DNA of 54,946 nt from NCBI GenBank assembly GCA_030527105.1, contig JAUNBK010000017.1, positions 1-54,946 of the forward strand. The letters run 5' to 3'. Shown here in pieces: positions 1 to 8,458 of the stretch; position 1 is the stretch's first letter; every line of letters starts with the position of its first letter. Source of the DNA: Planctomycetia bacterium. GTDB lineage: Bacteria > Planctomycetota > Planctomycetia > Pirellulales > Thermoguttaceae. Both the position numbers and the translations under genes were made by a program. The notes below the pieces were generated by a model that had not been told where the DNA came from, ran no database searches, and saw nothing but the letters and a program-made list of their open reading frames with translations.

Positions 1-104
1 CTCCGTTTTTTTCAAGGGGGGGAGGGGAATTTTTTCCAAGGTTTTTTCTCTCGCCGTTGAATTTTCTCGGTTTGACACCTTAAATTTAGCGATCAAAAAC
101 GATT

Positions 105-209
105 TATACCCCTTCTCCTTTAAAATTCCGTTTTTCGCAACGTTTTGCGAGTCGTGGTGCGCAGTTCCAACTGCGGGCGGTTCGGAAGTTTAAACGGGGT
201 GTGTTATAA
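105..209 (+). repeat. Dispersed palindromic intergenic repeat, copy 1
   Basis: This copy begins with a TATACC..CTCCTTTAAAATTCCG arm, carries the core GTCGTGGTGCGCAG and ends with a CGGAAGTTTAAAC-type arm and TTATAA. The left and right arms are imperfect inverted repeats. It lies just downstream of the minus-strand gene ending at 252. At least six other clear copies occur in this window. Confidence 0.75.
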
Positions 210-251
210 CATATTCGAAAACGGGAACAAAGGGCGCTACAATTCAGCGCA

Positions 252-2039
252 TCACCTTTTTTCCTGAAGCATCCTTCCAAAATCCTTGAGCAACTCGTAG
301 CGATGGCGCCAAGTCGTGTACATGATGCCCGTGCAATTCGGCGTGCGGCGGCAGACGTCCAGCCACTCGCGCGAAGTTTCGAGCGTATCGACGTCATAAT
401 AGGCTGCCGCCTGCGTTCGAAAGCCGTGCTGCGAGAAAAACGCCATGCTCTCCTCGCGTTTTTTGTGGTACCAACACGAGATGATCAACTCCTTTGGAAT
501 ACGATCCCAAACGCCTGAGAAATCGCCTCGGCAACGCATATAATCGGCGTGGCAATTGTGATTTGGGTCGAGCATGTCGGACCAAATATAAACCTGCGCG
601 CCGGGCCGGACTTTTTGGATGATTTCGTACTGGCGAGTGATGCACTCTCCCAAGATATTGCCGAGCGGTTCGTTTCGATCCTCGCACGCTTTGCACGTGT
701 TGGCGGCACGAATCTCATCCATGCTCAAGAACCATTTTTTGGGTGCGAGCAGCGCCATGATTTGGGCAGCCGACTCCTCGAATCCCTCGTAGAGTTCCGG
801 CTCGGACATGCAGGTGGAAGCCTGCCCCTTAATCGTGAGGGCGGGGACATAAAAACTCAATTCAAGCGCACATCCCTCCTCGATCCGGCTCCCCTCTGGA
901 ATGCGGATCGGAGACTTTTGCACGCCGTTTTTGAAGTCTCTCATACGAAAAACCTCCGGCACGAAATCGTTTCCCTGCTCGTAAATTTCGCCAGTTTTTG
1001 CGTTTTTCACGACAAGAGGAGTGCCGGGTCTTTGGACTGGCGCCGTCATATTTTTCGCTTCAATCGTCATATCGTCGAGCCAGAGCGTGCCGTCCGTCCC
1101 GTCCCAAATCCCGACGTAGAAGAGAATCTCCGTCTCCTCGTAAGTCGTGAAAGAGAGCGTCGTCATCTTCCAATCTTGAGTTCCGTCCTCCGGCACAGCA
1201 GGAAAAGAGGAACTCAACCCACCGTTTTTGCCATAGATTTGGACACGAAAAACGTTACGTTTCGCCAGCCCCTCCGTTTTGTACCAGAGTTTGATTTGAT
1301 AGTTTCGATGAGGGACGACCTTCAAGCGTTGAAATACACGTCCGTGTCCGTGTTTGTCGGCACCGAAATTTTCGAGTCGAATGGAGGATTCGCCCCCATG
1401 TTTGACTTCTGTATCGCGAAACGAAATCGTTCCTGGCTTGTCGTGAAAGCCGTAGCCGATGAATTTTCCATCGCGGAAGTCCTCAAAATCGCCGTTGATG
1501 ATCTGGACATTTTCGGAGTCTGAAATTTCCTCCACTCCTCCATTTCGCGCGACGACTTGGAGGTTTTTGATCGGCAACGCCTCGACCAAATTCGCGTTTT
1601 TCGCGAGCATGGTTCCGTATCCGACCGACCAGAGGATGGGGATAATCTCGACACCAGCATCGTCTGCGGCCGTCTTGATTCGGGAAAAGCGCTCCTTCGT
1701 CACATCGGACCAGCTTCCACAGCGCTCGATTCCGCACGCCCAGAGCATTCCGTTTAGCCCGACACTTTCGGCGTCGCGAAGGAGTTGGATCATCTCCTCC
1801 ACCTCTTCGTCCGAACGAAGTCCAAAGGAGGCGTAGAACCAACGATCTTGGAACTCTGGAGCCGCTTGGGTGCCCGATTCGGGAGCGTCCGCGCCGCGTG
1901 CCTCCTCAGCTGCGGCAAAATTGGTGCCGAAGGGGGAATTCCCGCCAGGCGCGAGACTCGCAAAAAGAAAAATGAGAGGGAAAACTCCGAAGCAATTTCC
2001 GGAGGAAACCCGTTTCAAAAGATGATAAACAAAAGACAT
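252..2039 (-). CDS. Secreted GH20-like TIM-barrel protein with inserted CBM-like module
   Basis: This protein of about 595 residues probably binds or cleaves a glycan outside the cytoplasm. The ATG at 2039 is preferred over a TTG at 2057 because GGAG sits 7 nt before it. A hydrophobic signal segment lies in the first 45 residues. An early barrel part (DRWFYASFG, SVGLNGMLWACG) is followed at about residues 155-320 by a beta-rich module starting NGDFEDF and ending LWLDDMTIE, typical of CBM4/9-like folds. The C-terminal part has SMDEIRAANTCKAC and YIWSDMLDPNHN, which resemble a GH20-like group common in planctomycetes. Catalytic activity is inferred, and the DE pair in SMDEIR is only a candidate. 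The gene follows a DUF1080 gene by 36 bp on the same strand and is probably cotranscribed with it. Confidence 0.75.
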   Translation of the reverse strand: MSFVYHLLKRVSSGNCFGVFPLIFLFASLAPGGNSPFGTNFAAAEEARGADAPESGTQAAPEFQDRWFYASFGLRSDEEVEEMIQLLRDAESVGLNGMLWACGIERCGSWSDVTKERFSRIKTAADDAGVEIIPILWSVGYGTMLAKNANLVEALPIKNLQVVARNGGVEEISDSENVQIINGDFEDFRDGKFIGYGFHDKPGTISFRDTEVKHGGESSIRLENFGADKHGHGRVFQRLKVVPHRNYQIKLWYKTEGLAKRNVFRVQIYGKNGGLSSSFPAVPEDGTQDWKMTTLSFTTYEETEILFYVGIWDGTDGTLWLDDMTIEAKNMTAPVQRPGTPLVVKNAKTGEIYEQGNDFVPEVFRMRDFKNGVQKSPIRIPEGSRIEEGCALELSFYVPALTIKGQASTCMSEPELYEGFEESAAQIMALLAPKKWFLSMDEIRAANTCKACEDRNEPLGNILGECITRQYEIIQKVRPGAQVYIWSDMLDPNHNCHADYMRCRGDFSGVWDRIPKELIISCWYHKKREESMAFFSQHGFRTQAAAYYDVDTLETSREWLDVCRRTPNCTGIMYTTWRHRYELLKDFGRMLQEKR

Positions 2040-2061
2040 GATTGTACTCCAATGCAAAAAA

Positions 2062-2069
2062 GGGGGGGG
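2062..2069 (+). repeat. G8 homopolymer between two minus-strand genes
   Basis: Eight consecutive G residues lie in the 36-bp gap between the DUF1080 gene and the GH20-like gene, about 22 bp upstream of the latter start codon. Such runs mutate by slippage and could shift spacing, but it does not interrupt a reading frame. Confidence 0.5.
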
Positions 2070-2075
2070 AGGACT

Positions 2076-2756
2076 CTATTTCTCGAGAATTCTTGCGTTT
2101 CTGAACCAGATTTCGCCACCCTCGGATTGGAAGGCGATTTGTCCAGGCGAGGAATCAACGTTCCACGCCCAATTCACGACCTGGTCATTGACGTAGACGA
2201 CAATAATATCTTCGTGGCAGAGGACGGCGACGCGCGTCCATTCGTTGGGATCAACGTTCGTGTCCAAGTCGCGCACGACTTTGTGCAGGTTTTTCTCCTC
2301 TACAAACGCAAAACGATCGGGCGACCCACAGAGTTTGACGCCGTGGAATCCAAAGATGTCTCCAAGCGTTTTCTTGTGCATTTGAATTTCGATACACTTT
2401 GGGAGAAAGGTTCCGACATTCTCGGTGAGTCGAAGGAATAGCCCACTGTTTGCGATTTCTTCAGGGTTCGGATGTCGTATTTCGACGAACAAGAAGAAGT
2501 TTTTGTAGGACTTTTTGGTAGCGAGCCAGCCGAAGGGAGAGCCGGTAATTTTCAGGATGTTGTCCTCGATTTTGAAGACATCTTCTTTTTTCCCTCCGTC
2601 GACGAGGAAGAAGTCGAAATCCTCAAGTGAGGCGTCTCGGAAGAGGAATTGAAGTTCCGATTTTGGTTGATCGGTCACCGCTTTTTCCTCGGCAACAACT
2701 GAAGAAAACATCGTCGCGACGAAAATGACGGGGAGGATGGTAGATAGTTTTTTCAT
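2076..2756 (-). CDS. Secreted DUF1080 (3-keto-disaccharide hydrolase-like) protein
   Basis: The 226-residue product starts MKKLSTILPVIF, a signal peptide ending near SSVVAEE. The ATG at 2756 is chosen because AAGGA lies just upstream and the residues before it do not fit a signal peptide. The mature part has the DUF1080 lectin/glucanase-like fold signature: ITGSPFGWLATKKSYKNF, a SGLFLRL motif, the EIQMHKK strand, and a final FQSEGGEIWFRNARI strand. DUF1080 domains are abundant in planctomycetes; some act on 3-keto-disaccharides and others only bind sugars. The gene is first in a likely operon with the GH20-like gene downstream, with a promoter at 2811-2839. Confidence 0.85.
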   Translation of the reverse strand: MKKLSTILPVIFVATMFSSVVAEEKAVTDQPKSELQFLFRDASLEDFDFFLVDGGKKEDVFKIEDNILKITGSPFGWLATKKSYKNFFLFVEIRHPNPEEIANSGLFLRLTENVGTFLPKCIEIQMHKKTLGDIFGFHGVKLCGSPDRFAFVEEKNLHKVVRDLDTNVDPNEWTRVAVLCHEDIIVVYVNDQVVNWAWNVDSSPGQIAFQSEGGEIWFRNARILEK

Positions 2757-2810
2757 ACGATTTCCTTTCTTGTGGAACGTGCGGAACAAATTACCTTAAA
2801 ACAACACCCG

Positions 2811-2839
2811 ATTGTACCATAAAGCGCCACCGACTTCAA
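2811..2839 (-). promoter_or_regulatory. Sigma-70-type promoter for the DUF1080/GH20-like operon
   Basis: On the minus strand TTGAAG and TACAAT are separated by 17 nt, and a TG one base before the -10 box makes it an extended -10. The start codon at 2756 is about 50 nt downstream of the -10 box. Confidence 0.6.
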
Positions 2840-2983
2840 GCACTCCTCCAGAAATTTTGAGGTGTAATGCGCAGAATTCGACCATATCGGAAAGTTTTTT
2901 GAGAAAATTGAAGAAAATTGGAGAAAATGCCCTTTTCAAAAGTCCATTTACCTGGTAAACTGATGTCGGTCGTAAGTGTTTAT

Positions 2984-3082
2984 AATACTCGTTCTCCTTT
3001 AAAATTCCGTTTTTCGCAACGTTTTGCGAGCCGTGGTGCGTAGTTTCCGAAAGTTCGTGAAAAACGGAAATTTAAGGAGGAG
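2984..3082 (+). repeat. Dispersed palindromic intergenic repeat, copy 2
   Basis: The left arm reads CTCGTTCTCCTTTAAAATTC and continues CGTTTTTCGCAACG. The core is GCGAGCCGTGGTGCGTAG. The right arm AAAACGGAAATTTAAGGAG is its imperfect inverse. It lies about 45 bp upstream of the secreted peptidase gene. Confidence 0.8.
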
Positions 3083-3125
3083 GTCAATGGGAATTTTTTT
3101 GTCAACTAGGGAAGGAAAGTAAAAT

Positions 3126-4025
3126 ATGCCCATGTACAGGTCTCTTTTAGCGGCAACATTCGTCGCGGTTTGCCTTTTTGCGCAACTTGCCGAAGCGTAC
3201 ACAATCGACACACGCAACTTTCGTGTCGACGCGAGCGACCCGCGCATCTCGCAAAAAGTGGCTCAGAGAGCGGAAAAACTACGCAAATCCCTCGCTCTCT
3301 TTTGGTTGGGGACGGAGTTACCCGATTGGTCGAAAAAGTGCACGATTAAGGTTCACGTGGGGGGAAACCTCCCCGCTGCGGGCGAGACAACTTTCACGTT
3401 CCACAACAGAGAAGTGTACGATTGGGAGATGAAAGTCCAAGGAACCGAAGAGCGTATATACGACTCTGTACTTCCTCACGAAGTCACGCACACGATTCTT
3501 GCGAGTTATTTCCGCCAGCCGGTCCCGCGCTGGGCGGACGAAGGAGCCGCGACTTTCACGGAGGCGGATGCGGAACGCGATAAGTATCAAAGGATGCTTC
3601 ACAAATTTTTGCGGAACCATCGTGGAATCCCCCTCGACAGATTGTTCGTGATGGAAGAGTATCCTGCGGAACCACTCACCCTCTACGCGCAAGGTTTTTC
3701 GGTCTCCGAGTTCCTCATTCGACAACGCGGACCGCAGTTTTTCGTTCGTTTTGTCGAAAGATGTATGCACGAACAAACCCCGCTCGATCAAATTGTTTGG
3801 GAACTCTATGGGTACGAAGGTTTGCGCGACCTTCAAAATGATTGGCTCGAGTGGGTAGGAAACGGATCGCCCAATTTTTGCGAATCAAGACGTATCCAGG
3901 TCGTCGAAGCGACATTTCCTCCCACAGACGTCATTGCGGGCAGCTCCATCCCTGCCCCCCAAAGTCGCAACGGTTGGGTGAAATGGAGATCCGTGAATCA
4001 TGGTTTGGTTGAGGAGATTCCCTGA
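3126..4025 (+). CDS. Secreted gluzincin-type (HExxH) peptidase
   Basis: This 299-residue protein has a signal peptide (MPMYRSLLAATF to AQLAEA) and a zinc-binding HEVTH motif at about residues 118-122, with WADEG some 20 residues later supplying a likely glutamate ligand, as in Peptidase_MA-like gluzincins. The region between residues 85 and 200 matches that family, and the C-terminal tail has no recognised domain. It probably acts in the periplasm or outside the cell on unknown proteins. AAGGAAAG lies 6-9 nt before the ATG. The gene stands alone after a repeat copy, and the rluD-like gene starts 57 bp downstream on the same strand. Confidence 0.8.
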   Translation: MPMYRSLLAATFVAVCLFAQLAEAYTIDTRNFRVDASDPRISQKVAQRAEKLRKSLALFWLGTELPDWSKKCTIKVHVGGNLPAAGETTFTFHNREVYDWEMKVQGTEERIYDSVLPHEVTHTILASYFRQPVPRWADEGAATFTEADAERDKYQRMLHKFLRNHRGIPLDRLFVMEEYPAEPLTLYAQGFSVSEFLIRQRGPQFFVRFVERCMHEQTPLDQIVWELYGYEGLRDLQNDWLEWVGNGSPNFCESRRIQVVEATFPPTDVIAGSSIPAPQSRNGWVKWRSVNHGLVEEIP

Positions 4026-4082
4026 TTTGCACAGCGGAATCCCACAATAATTAGAGCGTGTGTATTAGAGCGAGAGTATATT

Positions 4083-5198
4083 TTGAGCGACTATTTCGAC
4101 GAAGAGTCCAACGACGATATCGAACCAACTCCAAATCTTTCGCAACGACAGACTCGGCAAGTTGAGCACGACCAGTCGGGATGGAGATTGGATAAATTCC
4201 TCGTTTATCATTTTCCCGACTATAGTCGCACACTCTTGCGCGGCGCGATTATGTCGGGGTGCGTGCTTGTCGATGGCAAGCAAGGGAAGCCAGCGTATAA
4301 ATTGAATCCAGGGCAGATGGTCGCGATTCTTCTGCCCGAGCGCCCGCGCGAAACACCTGCGGCAGAGGATATTCCTCTCGACGTTTTGTACGAAGATTCG
4401 TGGGTGGTCGCGATCAATAAGCCACCCGGAATGGTCACGCACCCCGCACGTGGACATTGGAGCGGAACGCTCACAAGCGCGCTCCAATTTCGCTTCGGCA
4501 TGGATTTAAGCCAAGCTGGCGGACCAACACGCCCCGGAATCGTTCATCGGCTCGATAGGGACACAAGCGGCGTCATTCTCGTCGCAAGAAACGACCAAGC
4601 GCACGCGGAACTCGCCCGGCAGTTTGAGCAAAGAATCGTTCAAAAGGAGTATTTCGCGATCGCGTATGGCAATCCGCTGCGTGATTGCGATTGGATTGAT
4701 GCACCAATTGGACCGCATCCGCGCCATCGAGAGAAGAAGATGATTCGTTTCGACTCAAACGAGGCGCGAGAGGCAAGGACGTTTTATGAGGTGGATCGTC
4801 GTTTTGCGGGTTTTTCGTCTTTTAAATGCTTCCCCAAAACGGGTCGGACGCACCAAATTCGGCTCCATTTGGCGCACGTTGGGCACCCAATCGTCGGGGA
4901 TTTGTTGTATAGCTCGCATCCGCGCGTGCTTTTGGGTGAGTTGCGCCGGGATCGAAATTTAGTGGGGATTTCTCACGACGATGCGCTTCCGCTTCCGCCA
5001 GAGACGGAGGATTTTCGAGAGTATTCTTGGGACGACGCGCCGCCAAATCGACTCGTATTGGCGCGCCAGGCGCTTCACGCGCGGAGAATCCGCTTTTTGC
5101 ACCCTCGAACCCACGAGGAAATGGAGATTGAAGCCCCTCTCCCGACCGATTTAGAGCGATTCCTCTTTTTGCTCGAAAAGTATCGCAAATTGGATTAG
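4083..5198 (+). CDS. rluD: RluA/RluD-family 23S rRNA pseudouridine synthase
   Basis: The 371-residue enzyme isomerises uridine to pseudouridine in large-subunit rRNA (or tRNA in some relatives). Residues 30-90 form an S4 RNA-binding domain (WRLDKFLVYHFPDYSR). The catalytic core carries INKPPGMVTHP at about 111-121 and HRLDRDTSGV at 155-164, with D158 the catalytic aspartate. KTGRTHQIRLHL is the usual late motif. The start is TTG at 4083, with GAGAG upstream; the S4 domain begins well after it, so the start is not decisive. The C-terminal 60 residues extend somewhat beyond the family core. Assignment to RluD rather than RluC or RluA is by general similarity only. Confidence 0.88.
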   Translation: MSDYFDEESNDDIEPTPNLSQRQTRQVEHDQSGWRLDKFLVYHFPDYSRTLLRGAIMSGCVLVDGKQGKPAYKLNPGQMVAILLPERPRETPAAEDIPLDVLYEDSWVVAINKPPGMVTHPARGHWSGTLTSALQFRFGMDLSQAGGPTRPGIVHRLDRDTSGVILVARNDQAHAELARQFEQRIVQKEYFAIAYGNPLRDCDWIDAPIGPHPRHREKKMIRFDSNEAREARTFYEVDRRFAGFSSFKCFPKTGRTHQIRLHLAHVGHPIVGDLLYSSHPRVLLGELRRDRNLVGISHDDALPLPPETEDFREYSWDDAPPNRLVLARQALHARRIRFLHPRTHEEMEIEAPLPTDLERFLFLLEKYRKLD

Positions 5199-5236
5199 GT
5201 GTGTTTGTGTCGGTTGTTTTAGCGCGTGAGGTGATA

Positions 5237-6811
5237 ATGGATAGGGTAAGCATGGTGAAAAATGGCACAAGAAGGCTCGCGATCTTCGCTCTCCTCTTGA
5301 TTGCGGGGATAAATCTCCTTTGCGATTCGGATTTCGTCGCCAAAGCGCTCGCACAAGAGGCGCAGGGCATCATGGTGATAAATGAGGACAACGACCATTA
5401 TTTCAAACAAAATTCAAGTTTGATGAATGAGAAAGACCTTCAAGCGTATATCGACGCGATGAAGGGGTCGCGAGTAACGCACTTTTTCATGTGTCCGCAG
5501 GGGCAGAGAACGTCGTATCGCTCTCACGTCCACGAGGCAATTTGGGACGAAGTTGATGGGAAAACATCCGACAACATCTGGGCAAAAAATTGCAAAATCC
5601 TCCACGAAAAAGGGATCGATCCGTATGCCGTGTGGATCGTAAGGTGTCGGGAGAATGGGATTTCTCCTTGGATCACCATGCGGATGAATGATGTTCATTT
5701 TGTCACGGAACGAAATTATTTTCGAAACACGAATTTCTGGCGCACGCACCCTGAGTTGTGGCGCGTCCCTCACGCAACTTCTGGGAATTGGACCGATTAT
5801 GCCTTCAATTATGCCAAAAAAGAGGTGCGCGATTATCATCTCGCGTGTGTGAGAGAGTTGTTTGAACGCTATGATTTCGACGGATTCGAACTCGATTGGA
5901 TGCGTTTTTGCCTCCATTTGACGCCCGGAAGAGAGCGAGAAGAGGCGCATTTTCTCACGGAATTTGTGCGCGAGGTGCGAAAAATCGCCGACGACTGGGA
6001 GAAAAAGAGGAATCATCCGATTCAACTCTCCGTCCGCGTCCCGGCGCAGCCCGAGGCGGCTCTCGCGTTGGGTATGGACGCGACGCTGTGGGCGAAAGAG
6101 GGGCTGGTCGATTGGATCGTCGCTTCGTGCTTCTTTTCGTCTGGGGACATGGACATCCCGGTGGAAGCATGGAAGAGTCAGCTCGAAGGCACGCCCGTTT
6201 TGGTTCTCGTCGCGATTGACGACGGAATCTCGCCCGGCTCAGGCGTCCCCCGCACGCCGATCTCGGAGGAAGTCTACAACGCTTGGGCGACAAACCATTT
6301 TTATCGCGGAGCCGATGGGTTGTACCTTTTTAATTTGGTTTATCGTCCAGATTTGTTTAAAAAGCTCATCGCGAGTGGGTTGGACTATGCGCGTGTCGTC
6401 GAAGCACCACGACGCCACCCAATCACGCACCATGATTATATGGCGACGCCCAACGGCATCGAACGCGACATGCAGCTTCCGAAGAAATTGCGAGAACCTG
6501 CGGATTTTCGCGTCGCATTCGGGAAGAAACCTGCCCAAGGGAGCGTTTTTGTCGTGGTTGCGTTTCGAGAATCTGCGTCTCGAGAAGGAGAGAATTTCGA
6601 TCCCAACTCGTGGGAAATTTCCCTCAATGGATCGACCCCCACTGCCCTCGGCGTCGTCTCAAACGCAACAATCTACGGACGCGCCCAGAGCGCCATTCGT
6701 GCGGAATTTCCCCTCTCAGCAGCCTTAGACGGCGAGAATTGCGTCCGCGTCGCCCCGAAATCAAATTCCGAAGCAACGCTCATATGGGTCGAAATGGAGT
6801 GCGGATTTTGA
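5237..6811 (+). CDS. Secreted GHL10-like glycoside hydrolase-family protein
   Basis: A protein of about 524 residues with a signal peptide (RRLAIFALLLIAGINLL, ending near KALAQEA). A TIM-barrel of the glycosyl-hydrolase-like 10 type follows. Marker motifs are YAFNYAKKEVRDYHL, YDFDGFELDWMRF, LSVRVPAQPEAAL and GADGLYLFNLVYR. The aspartate and glutamate in FDGFELDW are the likely active-site acids. The last 130 residues form a beta-rich domain of unknown role. ATG at 5237 is chosen because GAGGTG lies 4 nt upstream; GTG at 5201 and ATG at 5252 are possible. It begins 38 bp after the rluD-like stop. Its stop lies in an 18-bp tandem duplication shared with the converging nadD gene. Confidence 0.78.
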   Translation: MDRVSMVKNGTRRLAIFALLLIAGINLLCDSDFVAKALAQEAQGIMVINEDNDHYFKQNSSLMNEKDLQAYIDAMKGSRVTHFFMCPQGQRTSYRSHVHEAIWDEVDGKTSDNIWAKNCKILHEKGIDPYAVWIVRCRENGISPWITMRMNDVHFVTERNYFRNTNFWRTHPELWRVPHATSGNWTDYAFNYAKKEVRDYHLACVRELFERYDFDGFELDWMRFCLHLTPGREREEAHFLTEFVREVRKIADDWEKKRNHPIQLSVRVPAQPEAALALGMDATLWAKEGLVDWIVASCFFSSGDMDIPVEAWKSQLEGTPVLVLVAIDDGISPGSGVPRTPISEEVYNAWATNHFYRGADGLYLFNLVYRPDLFKKLIASGLDYARVVEAPRRHPITHHDYMATPNGIERDMQLPKKLREPADFRVAFGKKPAQGSVFVVVAFRESASREGENFDPNSWEISLNGSTPTALGVVSNATIYGRAQSAIRAEFPLSAALDGENCVRVAPKSNSEATLIWVEMECGF

Positions 6812-6842
6812 ACAACTTATGACATTTGAACAACTTATGACA
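6807..6842. repeat. Perfect tandem duplication of 18 bp at convergent gene ends
   Basis: The unit TTTGAACAACTTATGACA occurs twice without spacing at 6807-6824 and 6825-6842. The first copy holds the TGA stop of the plus-strand glycosidase-like gene and the second holds the TAA stop of the minus-strand nadD gene. Confidence 0.9.
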
Positions 6843-7479
6843 TGAGCGCATCTTGAAGCTCTTCGTGGGAAGCGTATCCGTATAACGCATTCTTTTGAAT
6901 GTATTCAATCACCTCTGGTGGTGTTTGGTAACGGATACTCTTCCCTTGGGCGATGCAGTCCCGAATCTCGCTGCTGCTGTAGGCGACCTGAATCATGTGG
7001 ATTCTGGAGCGTTTAATTTGCTCCATTTTTTCTGGGGACGCGACGCCCGAGAGGAAATCCAAATCCTCAATTTCTCTTCCGGCACGCCCAATGACGAGCG
7101 GCGGCGCCAACTCGCAAATCCGCTGCGGCTCCCGCCAGTGGGGAAAACTCCGAAGCATGTCCTCTCCCAAAAGAAGGAAGAATTCCGCGCCAGGATAGCG
7201 CTCATGAAGGTATTCGAGTGTGTGAACCGTGTAGCTCACGTTGGGGGAGTCGATTTCATAACGATCAATCTCAAAAGCCGCGTTTCCTCGAATCGCAAGC
7301 TCAAGCATAGCAATTCGATCTTTCTCCGGCGCGAGCGTCCAATCTCGTTTGTGAGGAGGAATCCCGGCAGGGACGAAAATCACCTTGTCCAAATTCATCT
7401 GCTGTCGCGCAGATTCCGCCAAAAGGAGGTGCCCATAATGGATAGGATCAAACGTCCCACCGTACATTCCGATTCGCAT
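6835..7479 (-). CDS. nadD: Nicotinate-nucleotide adenylyltransferase
   Basis: NadD transfers AMP from ATP to nicotinate mononucleotide, giving deamido-NAD, in the cytoplasm. The 214-residue length is normal. The N terminus has the nucleotidyltransferase motif GGTFDPIHYGHLLLAE, with both family histidines, and the C-terminal SSSEIRDCIAQGKSIRYQ matches the ISSTxIR-type motif. VPAGIPPHK and LLGEDMLRSFPHWRE are further family marks. It follows the secreted unknown gene at 7497 by 17 bp and lies in the same minus-strand stretch as nadK, which completes the NAD(P) pathway. Confidence 0.95.
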   Translation of the reverse strand: MRIGMYGGTFDPIHYGHLLLAESARQQMNLDKVIFVPAGIPPHKRDWTLAPEKDRIAMLELAIRGNAAFEIDRYEIDSPNVSYTVHTLEYLHERYPGAEFFLLLGEDMLRSFPHWREPQRICELAPPLVIGRAGREIEDLDFLSGVASPEKMEQIKRSRIHMIQVAYSSSEIRDCIAQGKSIRYQTPPEVIEYIQKNALYGYASHEELQDALMS

Positions 7480-7496
7480 AAGAGTGTTTCTCCGCC

Positions 7497-8333
7497 TTAT
7501 TTTAGGATCAAACGTTCATCAAAATTGATCGCGATTTTCAATCGGCTGACTTCTCCGCGAAAACCAAAAACCTGCTCGTCAACTTTTTGAGTAAGCATGA
7601 GTGAGCGTCCGCGTGCGACGTCGAAAAGAAAGACGCCAGAGTATAAACGATCGATAATTTGCGCCCGAATGGAGTTGTCGCTCAGAGGAGTCAAAATTTT
7701 AGTGGAGTATGCGACGCGCGCGATGCCGTCCGCGACTTCCTCAAGCGTGAAGCGCTGAAGCATATCGACACGTTGGAGCAAGCCCGCCTGGGTCGGAACG
7801 TAGACGGGATATTGCGTCGTCCAAGAATACCCCACGGGGATTGCTTCCTCCGGAAAAACGACGCAAACGTACGCTTGATTCGCCTGCTGAACGATGGTGG
7901 TCGTTTGATAATCTTCTCGCGCAACTTGTTTTCCCCGCGCGTCGATAGAGATGCGAGCAAGCGGACGCCCCAACGAGGCTGGTGCAGTCTCAAATCCCTC
8001 CTCAGGAACCGCCTCAACGCGACTGTCGAACGAAATGATCGTTCCGTCCTCTTTTTTCTCGCGCATCTCCGCCCAAGGAACGACATTGATGATCGTCCCA
8101 ACGCCGTCCTCATCGACGGATTCGACCTCCCAACTTTTCTCCGAGTGGGCGTAGGTGTCGATATTTTCGACGAGATTCCCCACCATCGTAGTGGTTCGAT
8201 TTCGATGCGTCACTTCCCACGCGAAAACGTCCCCCTTCTTCCATTGGTAGCGCAAAAGATACTTCTCTTCCTCCGCCTGAAGCGCAGAAACACACCCCAC
8301 CAGCGCCAAAAGCGCGACAAAAAAATGCTTCAT
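7497..8333 (-). CDS. Secreted planctomycete protein of unknown function
   Basis: This 278-residue protein has a signal peptide (MKHFFVALLALVGCVSALQAEE). The mature part is beta-rich, beginning YLLRYQWKKGDVFAWEV, a pattern seen in secreted planctomycete proteins of lipocalin-like or DUF6263-like appearance. It contains DARGKQVARED and RVAYSTKILTPL, but no catalytic motif that I can identify. A Cys at residue 14 lies inside the hydrophobic core and does not form a clear lipobox. The gene lies upstream of nadD with 17 bp between them, so cotranscription is likely, but the sequence suggests no functional link. Confidence 0.65.
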   Translation of the reverse strand: MKHFFVALLALVGCVSALQAEEEKYLLRYQWKKGDVFAWEVTHRNRTTTMVGNLVENIDTYAHSEKSWEVESVDEDGVGTIINVVPWAEMREKKEDGTIISFDSRVEAVPEEGFETAPASLGRPLARISIDARGKQVAREDYQTTTIVQQANQAYVCVVFPEEAIPVGYSWTTQYPVYVPTQAGLLQRVDMLQRFTLEEVADGIARVAYSTKILTPLSDNSIRAQIIDRLYSGVFLFDVARGRSLMLTQKVDEQVFGFRGEVSRLKIAINFDERLILK

Positions 8334-8347
8334 TTCATTCCCTTTCT

Positions 8348-8451
8348 TATACTATCGTGCTTTAAAATTCCCGTTTTACGCGACATTTTGCGCGCCGTGG
8401 TGCGTAGCTCCAACGGCGGACGGAACGAGAAGTTTCAACGCGAAGTATTAA
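8348..8451 (+). repeat. Dispersed palindromic intergenic repeat, copy 3
   Basis: TATACTATCGTGCTTTAAAA starts the left arm, the core is CGCGCCGTGGTGCGTAGCTC followed by CAACGGCGGAC, and the right arm ends AGTTTCAACGCGAAGTATTA. It fills nearly all of the gap between the nadK stop and the start of the upstream secreted protein gene. Confidence 0.8.
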
Positions 8452-8458
8452 AAAACTC

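Larger units (their letters stand above)
2757..3125. other. Divergent intergenic region
   Basis: This 369-bp gap separates a minus-strand operon from a plus-strand gene. It contains the minus promoter at 2811-2839 and repeat copy 2 at 2984-3082. I see no other gene or structured RNA in it. Confidence 0.6.

Noticed and set aside
549..1523. Plus-strand open frame of 324 codons opposite the GH20-like gene
   Set aside because: It is antisense to a gene with a clear signal peptide and family motifs, has no Shine-Dalgarno site and shows no family features.
2981..2989. TATAAT-like box as promoter of the secreted peptidase gene
   Set aside because: It belongs to the repeat end, and no -35 box lies at a suitable distance.
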